Source: CAWAND01 sp963807065 (GTDB lineage Bacteria; Chloroflexota; Anaerolineae; Anaerolineales; E44-bin32). From it: a DNA stretch of 64,000 nt. Where the stretch lies: contig CAWDZQ010000003.1 of the NCBI GenBank assembly GCA_963807065.1, positions 1 through 64,000 of the forward strand, read 5' to 3'. The position numbers were made by a program, and so were the translations under genes. Shown piece after piece: positions 20,179 to 28,376 of this stretch (within the stretch, counting starts at the first letter, position 1; the number at the start of each line of letters is the position of its first letter). A model generated the notes under the pieces. It saw only the letters and a program-made list of their open reading frames with translations, made no database searches and was not told the origin of the DNA.

Positions 20179-20345
20179 TGAGCTACATCGAAGGTTCGAC
20201 ATTCAGCGGGCACTCTTCCGAGCTGACGTTCGTTAGCCTGGAGGCGCCCGACAAGACCGGAAGCGTTATCACGCAATCGAGTATGAGCGAGACTCGCCAG
20301 GCTTACAGCGAGAGGAACACGACCAAGCTGGGGAGCCGTGTGTAG
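20179..20345 (+). CDS. Possible small protein, GTG start
   Basis: A 55-residue frame starting GTG at 20179, with AAGGAGAAAGG just upstream as a good ribosome-binding site. The sequence begins MSYIEGSTFSGHSSEL and ends KLGSRV; it is polar, Ser/Thr-rich, and has no membrane segment. It begins about 75 bases outside the right end of the IS3 element, so it could instead be the 3' remnant of a gene interrupted by the IS. The family is not recognised. Confidence 0.3.
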
Positions 20346-20390
20346 GTCTATGACCCGGTGCTGTCGGCAATTCTGGGAGCGGAGCTGGGG

Positions 20391-20419
20391 TTGACAAGCC
20401 CGTAGCCTCGTTCTATAAC
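20391..20419 (+). promoter_or_regulatory. Sigma-70-type promoter
   Basis: A perfect -35 TTGACA (20391-20396), a 17-base spacer and TATAAC (20414-20419). A GC-rich hairpin (CCGCCC, loop, GGGCGG, about 20424-20439) followed by TTTGTCC lies right after the start site, before the gene at 20496. Confidence 0.75.
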
Positions 20420-20495
20420 GCAGCCGCCCTCCGGGGCGGTTTGTCCTTCCGGTAGTCAATAGTGTGATACTCTGGACTTGGATTGGGGGGCCTTC

Positions 20496-20956
20496 ATGAA
20501 AAAGGTTGTGATTGTCACCGTTCTTTTGTTTGTCGCCCTGGCGGTCATTTGTGTTGTCGGGACCCGTCTCTCGGGTTCCAACAAATCGGCGCCCGCTGCG
20601 ACCCTTGCTCCTGGTGTTCGCCCAACCTGGACGCCCGGAGGGGCGACACGTGCCCCTCTGCTCCGCCATGGTATCCCATGGGATACAACGTCAACGGAAA
20701 TGTGGCGTGGCGTTGGCTCAAAGACAACGAGGTGACGTGCTCTTACGGACGCTGTGCCGGGATGGAAGTCATCGCCCACACGGGCTGCGACACGCTCTAC
20801 GCCGAAGTCACCGAACTGGATGCCAACGGAACCAACGTCGGGTACTCCAACGACCTGACCTCGGGTGTATCTGCGATGGGACACGCCAAGATGATTTTCA
20901 ACCTTGTGGACCCTGGGGTCAAACAGGTCAGGATGTCGAAAATCGAGTGTTACTGA
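20496..20956 (+). CDS. Small secreted or membrane-anchored protein, one frameshift
   Basis: ATG 20496 begins MKKVVIVTVLLFVALAVICV, a signal or anchor helix, followed by a Thr/Pro-rich linker (LAPGVRPTWTPGG). The frame breaks near 20660; the continuation to 20956 reads as a compact beta domain with four Cys (VTCSYGRCAG, TGCDTLYAEV, KIECY) and could form two disulfides. The style matches FxLYD-like extracellular domains of Chloroflexota. The upstream promoter at 20391 is very good, so the gene is probably expressed despite the apparent break. The function is unknown. Confidence 0.6.
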
Positions 20957-21071
20957 GCCCAATCAACGGACGAGGTGACACACGTAACAAGGCCGCCTCG
21001 ACGGCCCGAGGGGGGCGGGCCGAAGAGGCGGTTAGGGCAATTGTAGCACCGGCATTGTAACGTCAAGACTC

Positions 21072-21135
21072 GTAAGTTATACTTACCCAGAACACCTGCA
21101 GTAGGAACTCGGTACTATTCGTTACTACGAATAGT
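21072..21135. promoter_or_regulatory. Two palindromes upstream of the NYN gene
   Basis: GTAAGT-TAT-ACTTAC (21072-21086) and ACTATTCG-TTACTA-CGAATAGT (21114-21135, perfect 8-bp arms). A candidate -10 (TATAGAAT) follows near 21150. These are candidate operators for the gene at 21224. Confidence 0.5.
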
Positions 21136-21159
21136 TTGGTAAACTCTGTATAGAATATT

Positions 21160-21206
21160 CCCCGGCCTCCTCCCCTTGAGTGGGGCGGACTGCCGGGGCT
21201 TTTTTT
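21160..21206 (+). terminator. Intrinsic terminator in the leader of the NYN gene
   Basis: The outer stem CCCCGGC / GCCGGGG (21160-21166, 21192-21198) encloses a second stem (CCCC...GGGG) and is followed by C and seven T (21200-21206). It lies between the candidate promoter and the start codon at 21224, so it is either the terminator of the preceding transcription unit or an attenuator. Confidence 0.65.
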
Positions 21207-21223
21207 CCCCAGGGGGACTCCCC

Positions 21224-21835
21224 ATGAAAATATGTGTTTTCGTAGATTATCAGAACGTTTACATGGATGCACGCACTGCTTTCGGCTTTGAGAACAAGGG
21301 CCATACCTGGGGGCAGATAGACCCGCTACTGTTTGGCCAGCTGTTCTGCGCAAAGGATTCCCCGAACATATCATCCAAATCGAAGGTGCTTTCGCAAGTA
21401 CGTATCTACACGGGTGTCCCCAATGCGGAACTCGCCTCCGAGACAAATGCCGCCTACCTTCGCCAGAAGGCATCATGGGAACAAATCGAGCAAGTGGAGG
21501 TGGTCGACAGGCCACTTCAGTACATAAAGGGTCAGCCACCAAGACAGAAGGGGGTTGACGTGGCGATGGCGCTTGACATTGTGACTCTTGGAAGTAGAGG
21601 CGAGTATGATTGCGCAGCGGTGGTTTCCACAGATACCGACTTACTACCAGCGATAGAGTACATCAAGGAACTGGGCTCTCCAAGCATTGAAGTCGCTTGT
21701 TGGTGGTCGAAGAGACTTCACAAACGGTTGCGGCTCCGAGAAGGCTGGATTTGGTGCCACCGTCTATCCTCGGAGGATTACAATTCTGTGTGTGACTCCA
21801 GGGACTACAACATTTTTCGCCCCAAGAAGAAGTAA
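21224..21835 (+). CDS. NYN-domain (PIN-like) protein, putative RNase
   Basis: 203 residues from ATG 21224 (AGGGGG upstream). It opens with MKICVFVDYQNVYMD, where the Asp-x-x-Asn motif is the first acidic site of NYN/LabA-like domains. GVDVAMALDIVTL supplies the second, and VVSTDTDLLPAIEYIKE the third (S-D-x-D-x-x-P). All expected metal-binding acids are present, so nuclease activity is plausible; RNA or tRNA is the usual substrate class. Intact, unlike most genes around it, and bracketed by its own leader elements and a terminator (21868). It probably belongs to the cargo of the integrated element, where NYN proteins sometimes act in phage defence or RNA decay. Confidence 0.8.
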   Translation: MKICVFVDYQNVYMDARTAFGFENKGHTWGQIDPLLFGQLFCAKDSPNISSKSKVLSQVRIYTGVPNAELASETNAAYLRQKASWEQIEQVEVVDRPLQYIKGQPPRQKGVDVAMALDIVTLGSRGEYDCAAVVSTDTDLLPAIEYIKELGSPSIEVACWWSKRLHKRLRLREGWIWCHRLSSEDYNSVCDSRDYNIFRPKKK

Positions 21836-21867
21836 GCACCACCATACAGTTCGCCTGTGGAGCGCAC

Positions 21868-21899
21868 AAGAGCCACCCGCCAGAAAGAGGGTGGCTCTT
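21868..21899 (+). terminator. Hairpin terminator after the NYN gene
   Basis: AAGAGCCACCC (21868-21878) pairs perfectly with GGGTGGCTCTT (21889-21899) across a 10-base loop, 32 bases past the stop codon. The T-run is weak. Confidence 0.7.
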
Positions 21900-21959
21900 A
21901 TGCTATTATGTGCTCATAACTCAACAGCTTGCTGCAGCCAAAACCACAGCTTTTGAACT

Positions 21960-22020
21960 TGGCGCCCCCGGCAGGACTCGAAGCTGCGACCCCTTACTCT
22001 GCAAGAAAGTGGCCGACCTT
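21960..22020 (-). pseudogene. 3'-half tRNA relic, possible attachment-site scar
   Basis: On the minus strand the sequence contains an encoded CCA end (21960-21962), an acceptor half CGGGGGC, a T-arm with TTCGAGT in its loop (one stem mismatch), and an anticodon-like loop TTGCAGA (GCA, Cys-like) on a 4/5-paired stem. The matching 5' half is missing. The last 23 bases match the 3' end of the tRNA-Arg at 24181 in 20 positions. Bases 22021-22500 show no gene. Confidence 0.4.
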
Positions 22021-22500
22021 TGATGGGCTCACAAGCGTCCACCATATTGTCTCTGCGACCCCGGGAAAAAGGGCAGAACGCTCGTTGCCACTGGCTCCGC
22101 CCCGGGATTGCCTTCAGATGAACTTCCCAAAGATTGATTAGGCGATCCCCGAATACAGAGTGAGTATCCAGCTGGGCTAACCTTGGGACACAGGGGAGCA
22201 CACTTCTTCCGTACCATCAGATTGAACAGAGCAACGGCGCCACTGCGGCTCCGGCGAGGATGAATCAGACGGAGATAGGTTCAGCAACTTGGGACTCCAA
22301 GTGACGGACGGTGGGGCCCGTCCATACCTTGCAATCGTCTTGGAATCGTCCGCTTGCCTCTGCAAAGGATTCGGAGCAAGTGGGGCCATAGACGGAGCTC
22401 CGGGTTCGTCCCCATTTGGATGGACCAAAGGATCCAAGTCTTGAAACACCTGCGAGCTGCACTGGTCCAGCCATAGCTTGTCAGCATCTAGGAGGAAGAG

Positions 22501-22788
22501 ATGGCCGAAGCGCTCATGACTGCGGAAGAAGTCTCCGAGGTGCTCCAGATCGGGCTCTCCACGGTCTACCTCCTTCTTCAGCGCGGCGAGCTTGCATCCG
22601 TCCGAATCGGCCGATGCGTTCGGGTCCGTCCTCCGGACTTGGACGAGTTCATCGAGTCGAAGAGCGCGTGGGGACGAGGCCGTTCAGCAAGTCAAATGGA
22701 ATCTCGATGCGAATCTGGATGCAAGTCAAGCCCTGTAGAGATCCGTCCGCGCATGGACTTGTCTTCCCTGGGATTGCAGGTAGGATAG
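22501..22788 (+). CDS. Excisionase-like helix-turn-helix protein
   Basis: 95 residues from ATG 22501. MTAEEVSEVLQIGLSTVYLL followed by RGELASVRIGRCVRVRPPDL is the MerR-like excisionase (Xis/AlpA) fold: helix-turn-helix, then a wing that ends in a DLDEF helix. It directs recombinase directionality by bending DNA at the attachment site. It lies about 90 bases before the recombinase gene on the same strand, the usual xis-int order. The C-terminal 40 residues are low-complexity and not part of the family, possibly due to a lost stop. AGGAGGAAG lies just upstream of the start. Confidence 0.75.
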   Translation: MAEALMTAEEVSEVLQIGLSTVYLLLQRGELASVRIGRCVRVRPPDLDEFIESKSAWGRGRSASQMESRCESGCKSSPVEIRPRMDLSSLGLQVG

Positions 22789-22876
22789 CGAATACGATCC
22801 GTACCTTAACAATCGAGTGGGTATAAACAATCGAGTCGCCTTTCCTTGCTGCTTCTACAAGGAAGGAGTAAGGAAA

Positions 22877-24059
22877 ATGGCGAATAGGATACGTGGCCAC
22901 GGTGAGGGCTCGATCCATCGACGAGGGTCCGGGAAATGGCGGGCCCAGATCACCCAGGAGGGCATCCGCCTGGGAAAGACATTCAAGCGGAAGCGAGATG
23001 CTCAAGATTGGCTCCGCAAGATGCAGAACGAGCTTGACATGGGGCTTGATGCTGAGCGGGGAAAGATCACGGTCGAGGAGTTACCTCAGCCAATGGCTTG
23101 ACATGCGGCGGCCGTCGCTGCGGCAAAGCACGATCGAGCAATACGAACAGGTTATCCGGGATCACATCCTTCCCCGATTGGCTGAGACCTGCCTGAAGGA
23201 CCTGAGGCTCCCAAGCCTGGAACACTTCTACTCAGATCTGTTGAGGGCGGGGGCCAGCAAGAGAACCGTCCGATTGGTCCACGCGGTCCTTCATGCGGCC
23301 CTCGAGAAAGCGCTCAGGTACCGATACATCACCCACAACCCTGCGCATGGGGCAGCTCTGCCAAGATACGGGCACAGGGAAATGCGCGTCCTTGACGAAG
23401 ACCAAGTGACTCGGCTGCTCATCGCCGCGCAGGACAGTCGGCATGAGACGCTGTACTATCTCGCCGTTCAGACGGGCATGCGGCAGGGAGAGCTGTTCGG
23501 ACTGAAGTGGTCAGACGTGAACTGGGGCAGTGGGGAACTCTCCGTCAAGCGCCAGGTGAAGCGGAAGACGGGCGGAGGATGGGCGTTCGCCAGCACGAAG
23601 ACGGCGCGGGGCACGCGCAAGATCAAGCTGGGGCCCGAGATCCTCAAACGTCTGAGAGATCACGAGCAAGAGGTGGGGGTCATGAAGACTGAAGCCGGGC
23701 CGCAATGGAAGGAAAACGGCCTGATCTTCCCGTCGACCGTGGGCACTCCCCTCGGTCAAAGCAACCTCAGAAGAGACTTCTTCAGGGTGCTTGATCGAGC
23801 AGGATTGCCACGGATACGGTTCCATGATCTCAGACACACGGCGGCATCCCTGATGCTCAACAACGGCATTCCCCTCATCGCAGTTTCGAACATCCTGGGT
23901 CATTCCAAGCCGAGCACCACCCTCGACATCTACGCCCACCTCTACCAGGATGTCCAATCCGATGCGGCCAGAATCATGGACGACCTGATCACCCCAGTAA
24001 GTTTCGATGTGTCGGACTTGAAAGAGAGCACTGCCTCGCGGCAAGATCCCAAGGGATGA
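22877..24059 (+). CDS. int: Tyrosine recombinase (phage-type integrase), one frameshift
   Basis: The start is ATG 22877 behind GAAGGAGTAAGGAAA. The N-terminus (RGHGEGSIHRRGSGKWRA) is an arm-type DNA-binding domain, followed by a core-binding helical domain and the catalytic domain: Arg in QTGMRQGELFGL, His-x-x-Arg in FHDLRHTAASL, the LGHSKPSTT motif, and the nucleophile Tyr in TLDIYAHLYQ. One frame change near 23075 joins the two halves. It is a phage/ICE-type integrase, not an integron IntI, as judged by the arm-type N-terminal domain. Its stop is 121 bases from the 3' end of tRNA-Arg, the expected attachment site. It would integrate and excise the element to its left. Confidence 0.85.
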
Positions 24060-24180
24060 AATACAGCAAAACTGCACCGAACTGCACCCAATCTGCACCC
24101 AAAATCCTCGATCGGGGGCGCGTTGGAAGCCCCGAGACCCCCATATATGGCGGTGGCGGTGCGATGCACCGCCACCTGTA

Positions 24181-24256
24181 TGGCGCCCTCGGAGGGACTC
24201 GAACCCCCAACCTACTGATTCGAAGTCAGGCGCTCTATCCATTGAGCTACGAGGGC
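24181..24256 (-). tRNA. tRNA-Arg(TCG), likely integration site
   Basis: On the minus strand: acceptor stem GCCCTCG/CGAGGGC (7/7), D-arm GCTC...GAGC, anticodon loop CTTCGAA (anticodon TCG, reading CGA), T-arm GGGGG-TTCGAGT-CCCTC, and an encoded 3' CCA (24181-24183). The first anticodon-stem pair is mismatched. The 3' end faces the integrase gene, the normal geometry for tRNA-targeted elements. Confidence 0.93.
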
Positions 24257-24422
24257 GTGTGCCGGCCATTATACCCCCGGTGGCGCCAGACCTGCCCGCG
24301 CTCATCCATCGAGCACCTGCGAGCAATTTAATACTCCGGTAATCCTTTGGTAACAGGGCGGCAAGCTGTGTTGCCTAGAGTCAAGTCATCGTCGGAGAGA
24401 CTTAGACTCAGGAGGAAGAACC

Positions 24423-24743
24423 ATGACCAAGATCATTCGAATCGCACTGGTGCTGACCGCGCTTTCGGCGCTGACAGCCACCACGGCCTTCGCCGCAGGT
24501 CCCGTCGAAAAGAGCGACACGGCTTTTGTCTGTCCCGTCTTGGGCGGTGCAGCCGGCATGTCGCACGGTCAATCTGATCCGGCGCCGCTGGTTCCGATTG
24601 CCGACGGCGACTACACCGTCGGCGGACCGCACGTCTCGGTCCCGCTGCACGCCACCAACGGCGACGGCGCCGGAAGCCCGGGCGGATCGCACTCGAGCCC
24701 AGGCGACACGGACTACACCGCCATCTGGTCGGGGCAGCCGTAG
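24423..24743 (+). CDS. Small secreted protein
   Basis: 106 residues with a clear Sec signal peptide (MTKIIRIALVLTALSALTAT, cleavage probably after TAFAA near residue 26) and a mature part rich in Gly, Ser, His and Pro (SHGQSDPAP, GGPHVSVPLH, GGSHSSPGDT). AGGAGGAAG precedes the ATG. There are no Cys apart from one in FVCPVLG, no transmembrane helix after the signal, and no recognised domain. It is the first gene of the chromosomal side. A strong hairpin terminator follows (24778). Confidence 0.7.
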   Translation: MTKIIRIALVLTALSALTATTAFAAGPVEKSDTAFVCPVLGGAAGMSHGQSDPAPLVPIADGDYTVGGPHVSVPLHATNGDGAGSPGGSHSSPGDTDYTAIWSGQP

Positions 24744-24777
24744 TCTCGGTTCATCGACCACCTGGAATGCCGACTTG

Positions 24778-24802
24778 GACCCCTCGTGCAACCCGAGGGG
24801 TC
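24778..24802 (+). terminator. Rho-independent terminator of the secreted-protein gene
   Basis: GACCCCTCG and CGAGGGGTC (9-bp perfect stem, 7-base loop), followed by a pyrimidine-rich CTTTCGGTT tract, 34 bases after the stop. Bases 24803-25010 show no gene. Confidence 0.75.
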
Positions 24803-25010
24803 CTTTCGGTTGGCTTTGCCCGGCGACCATTTGCCTCAATCCGGCAGGTGTTTAGCCAAAGCGCTCAACTTGGGTTGGGTACATTCGGCGTGATGAAAGT
24901 GGTGGATGGTCACCGGACACCGGCGCCGGTGCGGCTTACAATGGGATCCAGGTAAGTTGTCAGGCAACCTGCGCCCCGAGCAGCTGCCTGCGAAAGGCCG
25001 ATGAAGCCGC

Positions 25011-26883
25011 GTGTCCCTTCTCGACTTCGCCAAAATTGACGTGCTGTTCTTGCATGCCCCGAGCGTGTACGATTTCCGCAAGGGGACGGTGCTGTTTGGC
25101 CCCATCAGCGATGTGGTTCCCTCATCCTCCGTGTTCGAGATGTACCCCATCGGAATCACCAGCATCGCCGATCGGCTGGAGCATGCGGGCTACCATGTCC
25201 AGGTGATCAACGTCGCCTATCGCATGCTCAGTGATCCCGACTACGATCCCGAAGACGTCATCCGCAGGCAGCATCCGCGGCTGTGGGCGATCGATCTGCA
25301 CTGGCTGCCCCACGCACAGGGCGCGCTGGCCCTGGCCGACCTGATCAAGAAGCATCATCCGGATGCCCCAGTCCTCCTGGGCGGATTGTCGGCATCTTAT
25401 TTCCACGAGGAACTCATCGGCCGCGCCAGTGTGGACTTCGTGGTGAGAGGCGATTCGACCGAGCTGCCCGTTTTGGCCCTGGTCGATGCGCTCCGCCTGG
25501 GACGGCCGTTGGCCGAGGTGCCCAACCTGACCTGGAAGGATGACTTGGGGAGGCCCCACGTCAACCGGCTCTCCCACGTCCCCGAGTTCGATCGATGATG
25601 ACGACCTTCCCGCTTACCGCTACACCATGCGGTCGGTCTTCAAGTACTGGAATCTCAACAACATCATGCCTTATGTACGCTGGCTGGAGCACCCCATGTC
25701 GGCGCTGCTCACCGCCCGAGGCTGCACCCAGAACTGCGCCATCTGTGGGGGATCGCGTGAGGCCTATGCGCGCATATGCGGACGCGATCGGCCGGTCTTT
25801 CGGTCTCCCGAGCGCCTCGCCCAGGACGTGCATTTCATTCGCCGATTCAGCCGGGCGCCAATCTTCGTCATCCACGATATTCGGATGGGGGGAATGCGCT
25901 ACGCCAGGCGACTGCTGGAGCTCTTTAAGGCGCAACACATCGACAACGAAATGGTATTCGAGTTGTTCGGCCCGGCTGACGAGGCCTTCTTCGAGTCGCT
26001 TCATGACGCCGTGGATCACTACAGCTTAGAGCTCACTTTGGAAAGCCACGACCCGGAGTTGCGACGGCTGAACGGGAAGTTCTCGGTGAGCAACGAACGG
26101 GTGGAGGCTACCATTCGTGCGGCACTCGACCACGGTTGCCAAAGGCTGGACGTGTTCTTCATGGTCGGCCTTCCCTTTCAGACGCCTCAGTTGGCCCTGG
26201 AGGCCGTGGACTACACGCGACAGCTGTACGCAACCTTCTCCGGGGATCCCCGGATCCAGGTCTACATTGCGCCCCTGGCCCCGTTCCTCGACCCAGGGAG
26301 CCGGGCTTTTGAAGCCCCAGAGGCTTTCGGATATCGGCTGCGGGCTCACTCGCTGGAAGACCACCGCCGGCGGCTCGACAGCCCGCTGTGGTCGGAGATC
26401 ATGAACTACGAGTCGGAGAGTATGCCGCCGGATGAGCTGGCCGACACGACCTATGAGGCCATCGACCGCCTGAGCCGCCTGAAGACCGCTTTGGGGCTAC
26501 AGCCGGCGTCGGTGAGCGAAAGGACTTCGTGGTTGATAGGCGAGGCGCGCCAATTGACGAGTCAAATCGAGTCGGCGCAAAGTCTGCCTGAGCCGGAGAG
26601 GGAGCGGGCGATGGACCGCTTGCGTGCCGTGGCCCGGCGCAGCAACGGCCACCGGCTGTACGAGCAAGAGTCGTTTGTCACCTGGAGCCAGCGCAGATGG
26701 CTGTTCCGTCCCCTCGGCCTGCTGGGCTTGATGGTCGAGCTCTTCTTCGAAGAACTGGCGCACGCGGCCATACGCTTGCGCAGGCGAACGTACACGTGGG
26801 GTGAGACGTCAGTCGATGATCGACCCGGCACGGGCCGGCCCATATCCGAGCCGGAACGGTCCCAAGCGGTTTCGGTCGACTAG
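25011..26883 (+). CDS. B12-binding-domain radical SAM protein, one frameshift
   Basis: GTG start at 25011. The N-terminal part (about 190 residues) is a Rossmann-like cobalamin-binding domain (ITSIADRLEHAGYHVQVINV; VLLGGLSASYF). The frame shifts near 25570-25595, then the radical SAM core follows with TARGCTQNCAICGG, a C-x3-C-x2-C cluster for the 4Fe-4S and SAM. About 260 further residues complete the TIM barrel and a helical tail. This resembles the Ta0216-type family known from archaea and some bacteria. The substrate is unknown; such enzymes usually methylate unactivated carbons or rearrange skeletons. Coupled spacing with the following minus-strand SDR gene gives no functional clue. Confidence 0.75.
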
Positions 26884-26887
26884 CGCC

Positions 26888-27802
26888 TCAAGCCATGCCA
26901 AATCCCCAGGCATCATCGATACCCGTCAGCTGTTCACTGGCTTCCCACAAGCTGAGCCCGGCCGCTTCGTCATAGCTCGCCGTCGAAGACCGGACCGGTT
27001 TTCCGTCAATGATGTAGCTTCCCGAGCGGTCCGAGAATGCCTCCGACACCGCCAAGGGGAGCAGGGCTTTCGCCGCTTCGTGCGGTTCCCGCCCCAACAG
27101 TTGGTAGGCCAACCACACTATCGGCCGAATGGCCAGGTTGTTCTTGGCCAGATTGGTTCGCACCAGCCCGGGATGGGCACAGTTGGCGGTGATGCGTTCC
27201 GGCTCAAGCCGCCGGGCGAGTTCATAGGTGAACATCACGTTGGCAAGTTTTGACTGGGCGTAGGCTGTCCACAAGTTGTACCCGCGCCGAAGTTGAAGGT
27301 CGTCCAGGTGCAGCCCGGCGCCTCGGTGGGCCTCCGAGGCCGTGACAAGGATCCGAGAGTGGTCGCCCCGGCGCAGCAAGGGAAGCAGTTCGTGGGTCAG
27401 GAGGAATGGACTGAGGTGGTTAAGGGTCAGGGTGCGTTCTAGGCCGTCGGCGGTTTCGCCTCTGCGCAGGAACATGGCGCCCGAGTTGTTGACCAGAACA
27501 TCGAGCCGGGGAAAGCGCGCCCTGACGTCGGCAGCCAGCGCACGGACATTGTCCAGCCGGCTGAGATCAGTCAGCCTCAGATCGACCTCGGCCTGAGGAA
27601 CGGCTGCTTTCAATCGGCGTCGCGCTTGGTCCGCATGTCGCGGGTCATGACCGACGAGGATCAGCTGATATTCAAACCGGGCCATGGCGACCGCCAGTTC
27701 CAATCCGATGCCGCTGGTGCCGCCAGTGATCAGGACGAAACGGTGTTTTTCGTAGGTGCTTGCCTTGTTGGCTGAGCCCGCCCGGCCCTCTTCAACCATC
27801 AC
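26888..27802 (-). CDS. Short-chain dehydrogenase/reductase (SDR)
   Basis: 304 residues. The Rossmann glycine motif TGGTSGIGLELA begins near residue 26, NNSGAM is the structural N-N-x-G, and the catalytic set is Asn, Ser (VTASEAH), Tyr and Lys (AYAQSKLANV). The C-terminal TANCAHPGLVRT is typical of retinol-dehydrogenase-like SDRs; the Arg after the first strand (VGHDPRHADQARRR) suggests NADP preference. It probably oxidises or reduces a hydrophobic alcohol or ketone, with substrate unknown. It ends four bases after the radical SAM gene on the opposite strand (convergent). A TGTGA-N6-TCACA palindrome lies about 100 bases upstream of its start. Confidence 0.85.
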   Translation of the reverse strand: MMVEEGRAGSANKASTYEKHRFVLITGGTSGIGLELAVAMARFEYQLILVGHDPRHADQARRRLKAAVPQAEVDLRLTDLSRLDNVRALAADVRARFPRLDVLVNNSGAMFLRRGETADGLERTLTLNHLSPFLLTHELLPLLRRGDHSRILVTASEAHRGAGLHLDDLQLRRGYNLWTAYAQSKLANVMFTYELARRLEPERITANCAHPGLVRTNLAKNNLAIRPIVWLAYQLLGREPHEAAKALLPLAVSEAFSDRSGSYIIDGKPVRSSTASYDEAAGLSLWEASEQLTGIDDAWGFGMA

Positions 27803-27900
27803 AATTCATCCCCATCCTTCGACCGACCCAAACACGTTTGAATTGTATCCTGCCTGCACGCTGCCCCCGCCCGATGGACCCACGGCGGGGGGCGCCAAAG

Positions 27901-27920
27901 TTTGTGAAGTTCTTCACAAA
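27901..27920. promoter_or_regulatory. CRP/FNR- or Rex-type operator palindrome
   Basis: TTTGTGAAGTTCTTCACAAA: perfect 8-bp arms around GTTC. It fits both the Rex consensus TTGTGAA-N4-TTCACAA and the CRP consensus TGTGA-N6-TCACA. It lies 99 bases upstream of the SDR start (minus strand), in the region between the SDR and a small + strand ORF. Confidence 0.65.
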
Positions 27921-28096
27921 TTGAGCCGCGCATCGGTGTGCCCGGCGGCTGTCCGTCGCAAGCGATCCTGGCAGAACGGCGTCGGGCAGGGGGGGCGCGG
28001 GTCTGTAATGGGGCTGTAAGCCAGACCACTTCAAAGATGAGCTAGTCTGAATGTAGGGAGACATTCTCCCCTCACCGTCTACGAAGAAAGTCGAAC

Positions 28097-28231
28097 ATGG
28101 CCGGCCTGGCTGCTATCTCACACAACTTGACGGGAATCCTCTCAGCCCCCACATTCTGGCTGCTGGCTCCGATCATCCTGTTCGAAGTCGTGGCCGACGC
28201 CTGGGCCAGGCGACACACACATCGCCCTTAG
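28097..28231 (+). CDS. Possible 44-residue single-helix membrane protein
   Basis: A short frame starting ATG 28097 with a weak purine-rich upstream site. The middle (LSAPTFWLLAPIILFEVVAD) is hydrophobic and would form one transmembrane helix, with a basic tail (WARRHTHRP). It sits alone in a 570-base gap between the SDR and P450 genes that otherwise holds only the operator at 27901. Too short to identify. Confidence 0.35.
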   Translation: MAGLAAISHNLTGILSAPTFWLLAPIILFEVVADAWARRHTHRP

Positions 28232-28376
28232 CCAAGCATCAAACCCCTCATTTGCCGTTAACTGAGCCGAAAGTCCAAGTCCCCTCCGCGGAGCACCAGC
28301 TGTCCGACTCTGGACAACGGCAGCGTCCCATCTTAGACTGCTAAATGACCTGGGTGTGGAAGGATGGTGGCAAAGC

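Noticed and set aside
22877..24059. The tyrosine recombinase might be the integron integrase
   Set aside because: Its N-terminus is an arm-type DNA-binding domain of phage and ICE integrases, it sits beside a tRNA, and it lies 15 kb from the attC array. I see no IntI-type additional domain.
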